From: Neocallimastix lanati (nom. inval.)
Lineage: Eukaryota > Neocallimastigomycota > Neocallimastigomycetes > Neocallimastigales > Neocallimastigaceae
Assembly (NCBI GenBank): GCA_016946835.1
Contig: JACVTC010000026.1
Span: 1,026,001-1,090,000, forward strand
Direction of reading: 5' to 3'
DNA length: 64,000 nt
Shown: in pieces, positions 50,101 through 62,287 of the stretch
Position numbering within the stretch: the first letter of the stretch is position 1
Layout: each line of letters opens with the position of its first letter
The notes under the pieces: model-generated
Databases searched by the model: none
Told to the model about the DNA's origin: nothing
Seen by the model: the letters and a program-made list of their open reading frames with translations, nothing else
Position numbers and translations under genes: made by a program

Positions 50101-53100
50101 ATAAAATATCTTTAAAATAGTTTTTCTTTCTATTATTCCATAAATAAAATATATTATATTAATTAATAAATAATTACTTATATATTTATATTAAAAAAAA
50201 ATTAAAAAATTAAAAAAAAAAAAAAATCAATAAATATTTATAAATAAATAAATAGATAACTGTTTTAAAGGTAATTTAAAAATTGATGCCAGAGCTTTAT
50301 TTAATATTAATCCAAAAGAACCAAATTTTAATGATACAAAAGAATTATCAAAAACCATGAATGAGGCAAATAAAGATTTATTAGCAATTCACGGTTTTGT
50401 ATTTGATCCAGTAAGTTGTAATTTCATTGATATTGCAGAAACAGAAGTTGGACAATTTCATAGTAAAAATTCTTACATGTTTTTATGTATTTATAAAGCC
50501 AAAGAAGATGAGGAAGAAAATGAAAGTGAAAACGAACAAGAAGATTCTGAAAATGATGTTGATGATGATAATGCTGATAATAAAAATTCACAGCAAAAAT
50601 CATCTAAAAGTCGTACAATTATTGGAAAAAAGAAAACATTTAATCATAAAATAAGTTGTATTGTCTATTTCTGGCAAGGAACAATGGCAAATAAATTTGC
50701 ATGGCTTGCATTCTTATATTTAAAGAAAGATCAAATTGAGCAAAGTACCCTAGCTGCCTATCATGAACCATTACAAGTTAAAATTTTACATCAAGGAAGT
50801 GAACTACTTTATTTCTTATCCCATCTTAATAATTACTGTGTTTATTATAATAATTCAAGGTTAAGTTATTATAATCATGCAAATATCACAAATCCTTTAC
50901 CATACAACTGCACTAATGAAAAACTGATATTTGAAGATGATGACATTGATTACAGTAGTATTTATAAGAAGCAACCTTTAAGAATGTTCCATATTAAAAC
51001 CAATCAACAATATAAAACAACAAGAGCTTGGGAAGTTGATACTAAAGCAGAATCCTTAGTATCCAGAGATTGTTTCCTTGTTATATATAATAACCTCAAT
51101 TTTGTATCAAAAGAATTTTATGAAGATGACAGTGAATATAATGAAAGTGAAACAAATAGAAGTAATTTTGATAATAATACTTCTAATATTGATAATAACG
51201 AAAAGGATGAAAATGAAAATTCTGTTGAAGAAGAACAAGATGATGATAATGAAGAAGAAAATGAACAATATGAGATTGAAATTGAAAATGTAGATAATGA
51301 AGAAGATAAACAAAATGATGATAATGAAGAAGAAAATGAAAATTATGTTGAAGACAAACAACAAGATGATGATAATGAAGAAGAAAATGAACAATATGAG
51401 GTTGAAATTGAAAATGTAGATAATGAAGAAGATAAACAAAATGATGATAATGAGGAAGAAAATGAAAACTCTGTTGAAGACAAACAACAAGATGATGATA
51501 ATGAAGAAGAAAATGAACAATATGAGGTTGAAATTGAAAAAGGAGATAATGATAAGCAAGACGAATTTGAAAATAATGAAAGCATTCAAGAAAGTGAACA
51601 AGATAAAGTTGAAACTGAAAATATTTATTATAATGAAGAAAAAGAAAAACTTTCATTTGAAAATATGGAAAGCAAAGAACAAGATGTTATACTTAATAAT
51701 GTTGATAATGAAGAAAAGAAAGAATTTTTAAATGAAAATGATATTAATGAAGATCAACAATCCGAAATTGAATTTGAAAAAAATATTGAAAATCAACAAG
51801 ATGCTGATGAAGAACAACAGAAAGACGTTATGAATGTTAATTGTGCTGAAGAGCAACATCCAACTGAAATAGAAAACTCTGTTGAAGATGTAATTGATGA
51901 ACAACAAAATTCTGTAATTGGAAATATTGATAGTAATGTACAAAAACAAGAATCTATAAATAATAATGTAGTTGAAAACATTAATAATGACGAAGAACAA
52001 TTAGTTGAAGTTGAAAGTATTAATAATGATGATGATCAACCAATTGAAGTTGATAATAAAAATAAAAATAGTAAAAATGAAGAACAGCAACAATCATTAG
52101 AAACTGAAAATACTGCTGAAAATGTTGAGAATAAGGAAGAACAACCAGTTGAAGTTGAGAGTATGAAAAATGATGAAGAACAACTACTTGAAGTAGAAAA
52201 TACTAATAGGGATGAAGAGCAACAACCATTTGAAGCTGATAATAGTGAAAATATTAATAAAGATGAAGAAGAAACTCTTGAAATTGAAAATGTTAATAAT
52301 AAGGATGAAGGACAACAACCAGCTGAAGTTGAAAACGTGAATAATGATGAAGAACAACAACCCGTTGAATCAGAAAATATTAATGAAGATGAAGAACAAC
52401 AACCATTCGAAGCTGATAATGATGTTGAAAATGTTAATACGGAAGAAGAGCAATCAGTTAAAGTTGAAAATATCAATAATGAGGAAGAACAAAAACAAGA
52501 ACCTTCTGTTGAAAATACTGTTGAAAATAATGACAGTAGAGAAGAAGAAAAGCATGTTGAAGTCGAAAACGTTAATAGGGAGGAAGATCAAATTGTTGAA
52601 GCTGAAAATACTACTATGGATGAAGAACAACCTGTTGAAGTTGAAAATATTAATAGGGAGGAAGATCAAATTGTTGAAGCTGAAAATACTACTAAGGATG
52701 AAGAACAATCTGTTGAAGTTGAAAATATTAATAGGGAGGAAGATCAAATTGTTGAAGCTGAAAATACTACTAAGGATGAAGAACAACCTGTTGAAGTTGA
52801 AAATATTAATATGGATGATGAACAACAAATTGATAATGGTTATAATGAAGAGCAACAACCATCTGAAAATGAATATGTTGTAGAAGAACAAAAACAAGAA
52901 CTTCCAATAAAAAATGCTAATAATGAAGAAGAACAACTTGCTGAAGTTGAAAACAATAATAAAGATGGAGAGCAATCTGTTGAAGTTGAGAACAATAATA
53001 AAGATGGAGAGCAATCTGTTGAAGTTGAGAACAATAATAAAGATGGAGAGCAACTTGTTGAAGTTGAAAATACTAAGAAAAATGAAGAACAACCTATTGA

Positions 53101-56100
53101 ATCAGAAAACATTAATAGGGATGAAGAAAAAGAGGAAGTTGAAGTTGAAAATACTAATGAAGAAAAACAACAAGAAGAAGTTGTTGAAGTTGAAAATATT
53201 AATGAAGAAAAACAACAACAAGAAATTGAAGTTGAATATACTAATGAAGAAAAACAACAACAAGAAATTGAAGTTGAAAATTCAAATGAAGAAAAACAAC
53301 AAGAAGAAGTTGAAGTTGAAAATATTAATGAAGAAAAACAACAAGAAGAAGTTGAAGTTGAAAATACTAATGAAGAAAAACAACAAGAAGTTGAAGTTGA
53401 AAATACTAATGAAGAAAAACAACAAGAAGAAATTGAAGTTGAAAATTCAAATGAAGAAAAACAAGAAGTTGAAGTTGAAAATTCTAATGAAGAAAAACAA
53501 CAACAAGAAATTGAAGTTGAAAATTCTAATGAAGAAAAACAACAAGAAATTGAAGTTGAAAATTCTAATGAAGAAAAACAACAACAAGAAATTGAAGTTG
53601 AAAATTCTAATGAAGAAAAACAACAACAAGAAATTGAAGTTGAAAATTCTAATGAAGAAAAACAACAAGAAGTTGAAGTTGAAAATTCTAATGAAGAAAA
53701 ACAACAACAAGAAATTGAAGTTGAAAATTCTAATGAAGAAAAACAACAAGAAGTTGAAGTTGAAAATTCTAATGAAGAAAAACAACAACAAGAAATTGAA
53801 GTTGAAAATTCTAATAAAGAAAAACAACAACAAGAAATTGAAGTTGAAAATTCAAATGAAGAAAAACAACAAGAAGTTGAAGTTGAAAATTTTAATGAAG
53901 AAAAACAACAACAAGAAGTTGAAGTTGAAAATAATGAAGAAAATAAAGAAGTTGAAGTTGAAAATTCTAATGAAGAAAAACAACAACAAGAAATTGAAGT
54001 TGAAAATTCTAATGAAGAAAAACAACAACAAGAAATTGAAGTTGAAAATTCTAATGAAGAAAAACAACAACAAGAAATTGAAGTTGAAAATTCTAATGAA
54101 GAAAAACAACAAGAAGTTGAAGTTGAAAATAATGAAGAAAAACAACAACAAGAAATTGAAGTTGAATATACTAATGAAGAAAAACAACAACAAGAAATTG
54201 AAGTTGAAAATTCAAATGAAGAAAAACAACAACAAGAAGTTGAAGTTGAAAATTCTAATGAAGAAAAACGACAACAAGAAATTGAAGTTGAAAATTCTAA
54301 TGAAGAAAAACAACAACAAGAAATTGAAGTTGAAAATAATGAAGAAAATAAAGAAGTTGAAGTTGAAAATTCTAATGAAGAAAAACAACAACAAGAAGAA
54401 GTTGAAGTTGAAAATACTAATGAAGAAAAACAACAACAAGAAATTGAAGTTGAAAATAATGAAGAAAATAAAGAAGTTGAAGTTGAAAATTCTAATGAAG
54501 AAAAACAACAACAAGAAGAAGTTGAAGTTGAAAATACTAATGAAGAAAAACAACAACAAGAAATTGAAGTTGAAAACACTAATGAAGAAAAACAGCAAGA
54601 AGAAATTGAAGTTGAAAATAATGAAGAAGAAAAACAACAAGAAGAAATTGAAATTGGAAATACTAACGAAGAAAAACAAGAAGAAGTTGAAGTTGAAAAT
54701 ATTAATGAAGAAAAACAGCAAGAAGAAATTGAAGTTGAAAATAATGAAGAAGAAAAACAACAAGAAGAAATTGAAATTGGAAATACTAACGAAGAAAAAC
54801 AACAAGAAGAAGTTGAAGTTGAAAATATTAATGAAGAAAAACAACAAGAAGAAATTGAAGTTGAAACTAATGAAGAAAAACAACAAGAAGAAGTTGAAGT
54901 TGAAAATATTAATGAAGAAAAACAACAAGAAGAAATTGAAGTTGAAACTAATGAAGAAAAACAACAAGAAGAAGTTGAAGTTGAAAATAATAATGAAGAA
55001 AAACAACAAGAAGAAATTGAAGTTGAAAATAATAATGAAGAAAAACAACAAGAAGAAATTGAAGTTGAAACTAATGAAGAAAAACAACAAGAAGAAGTTG
55101 AAGTAGAAAATGATAATGCTAATGAAGAAAAACACCAAGAAGAAGTTGAAGTAGAAAATAATGAAGATATTGAAGTTGAAAAAGAAAAAGAAAAAGAAGT
55201 AGAAAATACTAATGAAACCGAACAACAAGAAGAAAATGAAGTAAAAATGGAAAATAATGAGGAAGAAGAAAAAGAAGAGGAAGCTGAATTTGAAATTGAA
55301 AATAATAATATAGAAGAAAAAGAAGAAAAAGAAGAGGAAGACAAAGGAGAAGGAAAAGAAAAAGAAAAAGAAGCTGAAGCTGAAAATACTAAAGACAATA
55401 TTGAAAATAATGATGAAGATGAAACGAATGATCATGAAAAAGACGAACCTCAAATCAATATAGATTATGCTTCAACTAGGAATTTACATTATGAAGTTGA
55501 ATTAGAAAATATAATGAAAGAGAAACAAGAACATGAATCGAATAACAAAGTAGATATTACTACCATTGAGCAACAACTTCAACAGCAACAAAATGAAACT
55601 GAAAATACAAAAGAAACGTTTAAATACCAAAATGATTCCATTGTTGTTCCATCCATTATTGAGTCTATTATTGGAAGTAAAAGTAGAAGAGGTTCAATGA
55701 TTTCAAGAGCTAGTAGAAGAGGATCATTTATCTCATCCAGTAGAAAGAGTTCTCTTAAGGATATAGCTACAGATATTATTGAGGAAAGACAAGGATCTAC
55801 TTCATCCCTTATCAATGAAATTCCTATGGAAGAATCCCAATTTACGTGTGATTTATGGATCGGTAAAGGTACCAGTAAAGATGAGATTAGAAGAGCCATT
55901 GAAATATCAAAATGGATATCTGAATTAATGTCATCTGAAGATCCTTTAGAAGTAAACAAACCCAATAACTTTGGATATGATATAAATGATAATCCAATTT
56001 CAGATTTATCCATTAATGGAAATAAATATCAATTAAATCTTATTCAGGAAGGAAGCGAAACCAATGAATTTTGGATGAAATTAGGAGTTGATGTCAATAA

Positions 56101-56875
56101 AGTAAACAATAATAAAAGAACATTAAAAAAGAAAAATTCAACGACAAAGAAGAACAACTTAAATATTTGTTATGGCAAAGGAACCAGATCATGGCGTATG
56201 AAACCCCCAAGATTCTTCAAATGTGACTGTAGTAAAGGTAATTTCTCCGTGAGGGAGATAGAAAATTTCAGTCAATATGATTTATCAGATGACTGTTGTA
56301 TCATTCTCGATAGTAACTCCCCAGGAAAACTCTATGTTTGGATTGGACGTAACAGTAGTGATGTGGTTCGTAAACTTACACAAAAAAGTGTAGAAGTATG
56401 GCTTTCCAACGTTAATGATGGAAGATGGTACAACAAAAACTTTTTAACACTAAGTAAAGATGACAGTATGACATCTCTAATAGAAAGTGAATCACAATTA
56501 AGTGGAAATGATGAATCCCTCAGCTCATCCTCAGAATTAATAAATGAAGAAGAAGAAATAAATGAAACTAACGATAAAGCAAGCTGCTCTATTGATCCTG
56601 AACAATATATTAAACGTGTGAAAGAAAATAAGGCGAAAAGGGAAGATAAAAAAAATGATGTAGTTGTTGAATATCAAGGAGAAGAGTCTATAGAATTTAA
56701 ATCATTCTTCTTTGGATGGTCCAATGAGCTTACCAAGAATATCGATTATGATCCAGGAAATTCATACACTAAAGAAATGGAAAGAAAGAGAGCCCAAAGA
56801 GAAAAAGAATTAGCTGGTACTGATAAATATTATGAGCCAGTAGTTTATGAACTTCGCAATTGCAATCTAAAATAA
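47104..56875 (+). CDS. Giant gelsolin/villin-family protein with Glu-rich repeat insertion
   Basis: Nine exons (47104-47239, 47365-47540, 47833-48432, 48657-48815, 48996-49236, 49360-49444, 49574-49763, 49908-50049, 50271-56875) give 2777 residues. After a basic N-terminus of ~190 residues come six gelsolin-like repeats: G1 about 200-310 (GDCYVILNTYWEDRE, KIFQWIG), G2 about 340-445, G3 about 466-575, G4 about 605-790, G5 and G6 (about 2555-2640, KLYVWIGRNSSDVV). The tail has FKSFFFGWSNEL near 2719, like the end of flightless/villin proteins. G5 begins at about 812 (LRMFHIKTNQQY, SRDCFLVIYNN) but its second half (FTCDLWIGKGTSKDEI) comes only at about 2434: some 1570 Glu/Gln/Asn/Val residues, mostly tandem repeats, are inserted between. 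The family caps, severs or bundles actin under calcium or lipid control; whether this member does is unknown. No villin headpiece was recognised. Some splice choices in the first two exons are less certain. Confidence 0.85.
51229..51541 (+). repeat. 126-bp coding tandem repeat, 2.5 copies
   Basis: Inside the gelsolin-family gene, a 42-residue unit (DKQQDDDNEEENEQYEVEIE plus NVDNEEDKQNDDNEEENEN and a short end) repeats about 2.5 times with few changes. Confidence 0.85.
52577..52810 (+). repeat. 78-bp coding tandem repeat, three copies
   Basis: Inside the gelsolin-family gene, a 26-residue unit (NREEDQIVEAENTTKDEEQ then PVEVENI) occurs three times in a row, almost unchanged at DNA level. Confidence 0.85.
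52945..53062 (+). repeat. 39-bp coding tandem repeat, three copies
   Basis: Inside the gelsolin-family gene, VEVENNNKDGEQS repeats three times, with near-identical DNA. Confidence 0.85.
53140..55160 (+). repeat. 42-bp coding minisatellite array, about 50 units
   Basis: A long array in the gelsolin-family gene built on the 14-residue unit NSNEEKQQQEIEVE. Units vary between 11 and 15 residues by loss or gain of Q, E or N codons, and three larger blocks (NNEENKEVEVE units) recur at 53930, 54335 and 54455. All length changes are multiples of three, so the frame is kept. Because the unit has few stop-prone words, long false frames also appear here on both strands. Confidence 0.95.
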
Positions 56876-57133
56876 AATAAAATAAAATGAAAAAAATCAT
56901 CACTTTAAACAATAATAATAATAATTTTAAATAATGATTAAAAAAAAATAAAATATTTTATATTTATATATTTTAATCAAATTGTATTAATATTAAATTA
57001 CTAAATTTAATATAAGATAGTATTTTTTCTTTAAAAAAAAAAAAATAAATGTAAATTAGTTATTATACCAATGAATATATATATAATTTATAAATTTGTT
57101 TATATTTATGCTTTTATAGTGATATATCGACAG

Positions 57134-57167
<34 letters not shown>

Positions 57168-57779
57168 GGTTAAAAACTTACTATAAAATAAATATATATA
57201 TATATGTAATATCATATCTATTAATTTTTTATATATATAAAAAATAATTTATAAAAATTATTTTTAATTTTTAATTTTATTATATCCTTATATATAAAAA
57301 ATGTAAAATAATATTTTATTTTATAAAAATATATATAATAATATTTTTTCTTTTATATATATATATATACATATTTTAGAACAGTAAAAATTAATAATAA
57401 TTAAAAAAAAAAATTTTTTAAATTAATAAATATAAAAATAATATAAATGAAAATTTTAATGAAAAATAAGAATATACAAATTCTTGTATTACGAATATAC
57501 ATATATTGATTAAATAAAATTTTAAAATTAAATAGTATTATTAAACAAAACAAAAAAAAAAAAAAAAAAAGTAAATTCATGATAAAAAATTAAATAATTT
57601 ATCTATTTGAAATTAACAATAGTAATAATGTTGTTAATAATAGTAATAATATTGATAGGTGAAAATAGGAATATTAACATTAATGCGTTACTAATAATGT
57701 AGTGAATAGGTTAATTTGTGAAAATCGTGTAAATATTAATAATTTTCTGAATAAGTGTGTTATTGATTTATTTAAATTA

Positions 57780-58090
57780 TAAAAAGGAATGGGGATTCTG
57801 GTGATTATTCTAAATTACCATCCTTGGTGCGATCTATGGCTCTATTTACAGAAATTAAGCCATAGAGCTAGTACCCGACAAGACAAGAATCACTATTTCG
57901 ACGGTATAAGGGCAAACTAACCAGGAGTGTCAATGCTGAAAATGCAGTAACACAGACCAGCTGGGTCAATGCCTCTAAAGTAGAAGAAGACCGTAATTTC
58001 TTTCATATTTCCAATCCAAACCCTAATTCAGAATAAGAATTACTTTAAACAGAAATATAATAATTTAAAAGTGAGGTTCGTTACATATGA
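57780..58090 (+). ncRNA. Candidate structured RNA (GC-rich island)
   Basis: About 300 bp of raised GC with no long frame, starting just after a TATAAAA-like word (57777-57784). Clear folding potential: TCTATGGCT (57833-57841) pairs perfectly with AGCCATAGA (57858-57866); GGTGAT pairs with ATTACC just upstream; GACC-AGCT-GGGTC lies near 57955-57967; and GTTC/GAAC flank the 3' end (58076-58091). The 5' TATA word and hairpins would suit a non-coding RNA gene, but I cannot name the family. The strand is a guess from the TATA-like word. Confidence 0.4.
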
Positions 58091-58509
58091 ACTTTTTTCT
58101 GAATTTATTTATACACTAAGATATAAAAAACAAAACAAATTATTATACCTATAAAGTATATTTGATGGATCATACATATTTCAATACAGAAATATAGTTA
58201 ATATGTTACATATTAACTATATAAAATACATATTATCATATTATTATAATATATACACTTTATATATAATAAATTACTTATTATTTAAAATTGCATTAAA
58301 ATATTAATTAAAATGTTAATTAAATTGCAAACTAAAAATACTAATTTTTTCTAACATATTATTTAAATATATATAAATAAATCCAAAATTACAATTAAAT
58401 AATTAAAAATGAATTAAATCACTGATTAAAAATGTTTAAAATACCCTTTCTTCCTATTCAATTATATAGTTTTGTAGTATAAACCATACATTTACGAATT
58501 TTATTATTC

Positions 58510-58549
<40 letters not shown>

Positions 58550-58589
58550 TGTATATATATATATTATAGTATTAAAAATTTTATTATAC

Positions 58590-58622
<33 letters not shown>

Positions 58623-58655
58623 AATTATATATATATATATATTTATTTTTTTTTT

Positions 58656-58753
58656 TTGTAATATATATATATATATTGTTAAATATATTTATATTTTTAT
58701 AAAGTTAATTATTATTTGTTTAATTTAAATATTTAAAAGTGATAATTTATTTT

Positions 58754-58795
<42 letters not shown>

Positions 58796-59165
58796 AAAAA
58801 TAATGTCCTTCAATATTTAATTTTTAACATTCTATGAATTAAAATATTAATGAATTTAAAATATTAATGAATTTCAATTTTATTTATATTTAATTTTTAT
58901 CTATTTATTTGAAGTATATATAATATAATGTAAAAATTTTTGATATTAACAAAAAATTTAATAATATTAATACTAAAATAAATTAAATTAAAATAGCCTA
59001 TAAAAGATATTATATTTACATATGTTAAGATTAACTAATTATATTTAATTTTAGCCTTAATACACTTAATACTTTTCACTTTTCCATTAGTATTAATTGT
59101 ATTATTCGAATTCTCATATAGAATAATTAAAAAATTTTAATTTTTTAATATTAATATTTATATAA
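58656..59165. repeat. Direct duplication, copy A
   Basis: About 500 bp that match 59446-59945 in order, from ATTGTTAAATATATTTATAT (58675) to TTAATATTTATATAAAA. Matching stretches are long and only small indels differ, mostly in A-runs. The offset is about 801 bp. Confidence 0.85.
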
Positions 59166-59267
59166 AATACTATATAAACAAAATGAATTAAAAAAATAAA
59201 CTAACTTAAATAAATAGAATGAATTATAAATAATAATAATAATAATAATAATAAATGTTAGGAATTG

Positions 59268-59310
<43 letters not shown>

Positions 59311-59445
59311 AAATTAAATTAAATTAAAAGAATAAAAGAATAAAAGAATCAACCATAAAAAAAAATCATAAAATAAAATTATAATTATAATAATTTATTA
59401 TCATATCATGATATATTCAAATTTTCGCATATTTTATTTTAAAGT

Positions 59446-59935
59446 TTTTTTTTTTTTTTTTGTATTTAAATATATATTGTTAAATATATTTATATTTTTA
59501 TAAAGTTAATTATTATTTGTTTAATTTAAATATTAAAAAGTGATAATTTATTTTATTATAAAAAAAAATAAAAAAATAAAAAAGCCCTTCAATATTTAAT
59601 TTTTAACATTTTATGAATTAAAATATTAATGAATTTCAATTTTAATTTTAAAATAAAAAATATATATTTATATTTTATCTATTTATTTGAAGTATTCAAA
59701 ATAAAATGTAAATAAATATTAACAAAAATTTTAACAATGTTGATACTAAAATAAGTTAAAAATAATCTATTAAAGATATTATAAAAAATATTTACATGTG
59801 TTAAGATTAACTCTAATTATATTTAATTTTAACCTTAATACACGTAATACTTATTCACTTTTCCATTAGTATTAATTGTATTATTCGAATTCTCATATAG
59901 AATAATTAAAAATCTTTAATTTTTTAATGTTAATA

Positions 59936-59945
<10 letters not shown>
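59446..59945. repeat. Direct duplication, copy B
   Basis: Second copy of the block at 58656-59165, with for example TTTTCCATTAGTATTAATTG and ATTCGAATTCTCATATAGAA in both. A short flanking word (ATTCAAATTTTCGCATATTT) occurs both before it (59415) and after it (59972), so the repeated unit may be about 560 bp. Confidence 0.85.
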
Positions 59946-59966
<21 letters not shown>

Positions 59967-60740
59967 CATATATTCAAATTTTCGCATATTTTTATTTTTA
60001 AAGTTTTTTTTTTTTTTTTTTTTTATTTATTTAACCATTATAATATTAATATTACATATATAATTTAAATTATTGAATATAAAAGAATTTATAATTAAAA
60101 TTTTAAAAATAAAAAAATAAAAAATAAAAAAATTAAAATAATTTCTAATAATAAATTATAAATTCCTTACTAATTATTATAACTCGCATATTTTTTTCTT
60201 TTGAGTTTTAATTTTTTTTTTTTTTTAAAAAATAAAAAATAAAAAAAAAAAAAAAATTAAAATTAAATAAAATTTTAAATAAAAAATTAAATTAAATAAA
60301 AAAAAAATATATGAATATAGTTAATTATAATGAATATTACTTAAAATTTACAGTTTTTTCTTTTTTATTTATTTATTATTTATTCTCTTTTTTAATTATT
60401 AACAATTAATATTATAAATATAATTTATTTGCTTATTAAATTATTAACAATTAACATTATGATCATATAAATAGAATTAAATTTATAATATAAATTTCTA
60501 ACTTTCATATATTTAATTAATAAATGTTAAGTTTTTAATTTCATTTAAAAAAAAAAAGAAAAGTCATAATAATTAACTCATTTTAATTCTTTAAATCTGA
60601 CATAATTTTCATCATAAAGTTTTTTTCATTTTATTATTATTATCATTATTATTTCTGTTACTATAAATAAATAAAATATAATTTAGAAATTTTGTCTTTG
60701 TTTTTTTTTATTTATTATTATTTATAAATAATGTAATAAT

Positions 60741-60965
60741 GAAACAGTAAGATCTCAATTTCAATTCTTTCAACAGGGGATGAGATCTTCTCATTGCTTT
60801 ACCACTGATAAGGAAATATTTACTCTAATAATGATATTCTAATTTTTTTTTCTTTCTTCATTTCTTTCCTTCTTTCTTTCTTTACTTTCATTACATCAAG
60901 AAAATTATGCTAAAGATATCAATAGGAATATCTATGAAATCCACCCAGAGAATAGCATAAATACT
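60741..60965 (+). ncRNA. Candidate structured RNA (two helices, T-rich middle)
   Basis: AAGATCTCA (60749-60757) pairs perfectly with TGAGATCTT (60781-60789), around a 23-nt loop. After a T-rich/pyrimidine stretch (60840-60895), TTATGCTA (60905-60912) pairs with TAGCATAA (60953-60960), enclosing AGATAT (60914-60919) paired to ATATCT (60928-60933). A run of T follows the first part (60843-60850), which would suit a Pol III stop. Could be one or two RNA genes. No family recognised. Confidence 0.4.
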
Positions 60966-61274
60966 AATTAAAATTTTTTTTTTTAATTTTAAAATTTTAA
61001 TTTATAGTTTTAATAAAACTTTCAATTAACAAATAATTAAATTAATTTGGTTAAAAAATTATATTAAATCTAATTATAATATGAAATTTTATTATTTAAA
61101 TAAATATATAAATTTATTATTTTTAATTATTTAATTTTAATATAAAAATAATTGAAAATAAATAAAAAAATTAAAAGAAATAATTATATAGAATGATGTA
61201 TTTATCAAAAGCACATTTAATATATATATATTCAATATCAAAATTATATGATCTAAAATCATATATATGTTTCA

Positions 61275-61434
61275 ATTTGACAAGGTAGGCCTGAGAGGGT
61301 TGCTCAAGTACTAGTGCATATCTCATTGGATTGGGTTATACTGGCCTTATTTCAAAGGGAAGTTAGGAATTGGAGAAGCACTCTGAGAAAAAGCGTGCTA
61401 AAAAATCTCAGCAATAAAATGTATATCAGAAAAT

Positions 61435-61435
<1 letters not shown>
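61275..61435 (+). ncRNA. Candidate structured RNA or retroposed copy with poly(A)
   Basis: About 160 bp of roughly 45% GC ending in a run of 42 A (61436-61477). AGGCC (61287-61291) can pair with GGCCT (61343-61347), and AGCAC (61377-61381) with GTGCT (61395-61399). Two hairpins with a single-stranded hinge recall an H/ACA snoRNA, but no ACA box was found at the expected place. The A-tail fits a SINE-like or retroposed transcript equally well. Confidence 0.35.
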
Positions 61436-61481
<46 letters not shown>

Positions 61482-62245
61482 TTATTTTTATTTATTTAAA
61501 ATAATAAAAAATAAATTTATACAAAAATTGGTATTAATAATAATAATAAAAATAAATGATAATTTTAATAAAAAATATAAATTATAGATAAGAAAATTTT
61601 AATTTTCTTATTAATTATTAAAATATTAGATTAAATATAATAAATATTATATATTATTTATTATTATTATTAATTTTAATAACATATAAAAATAAACCAA
61701 TTGCTTAACATGATCATTTATAATATTTATATTTTGATATAAACTATGACTAAAAAAGTAAATTTTAAAAAAAAATTGTTAATTCATTTGAAAGGAAAAA
61801 AAATTAATTATAAATAATTTCATTATATTTAAATTGATTTATTTTAAAATTTTCATATATTATAATATAAATATAATATATTTTAATATTTTAATGCCTT
61901 AAAATATTATATATTAAAAAATATATATGTTATATATGTAATTTTATTCGTAATCTAAATGGTTTTAATTTTGAATATAATAAGAATATATTTCCTTTTC
62001 CATAAATGGAAAATACAAAAAAAAATATAGTATATTCGAAAATAAAAATATTATTACTATTAATTAATTCAGACATTTATACATTTTATGGACATTAACA
62101 AAAATAAAACATAATATATATTCAAAAATAAAAAAAATTATTACTATTAATTAATCCAGACGTATATAATACAATTTTATGGACATTAATTATAATTATG
62201 TTAAAATTAATATCCATAAAATATACTTTTTTAATTTATTAAATT

Positions 62246-62287
<42 letters not shown>

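Noticed and set aside
52914-55106. 730-codon open frame on the plus strand, Lys/Leu/Asn-rich
   Set aside because: Second-frame reading of the same 42-bp repeat array; it ends as soon as the array ends and has no globular part.
52840-55398. 852-codon open frame on the minus strand, Ser/Cys/Phe-rich
   Set aside because: It is the mirror of the GAA/CAA/GTT-rich coding repeats of the gelsolin-family gene; the repeat simply lacks stop words in this frame. No non-repeat sequence flanks it.
54212-55453. 413-codon open minus-strand frame rich in Phe and Ile
   Set aside because: Third shadow of the repeat array; its apparent hydrophobicity comes only from AAA/GAA codons read backwards.
57780-58090. 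tRNA or spliceosomal snRNA gene
   Set aside because: No cloverleaf, no GGTTCGAnnCC box B, and none of the U1, U2, U4, U5 or U6 core words were found in any of the GC-rich islands.
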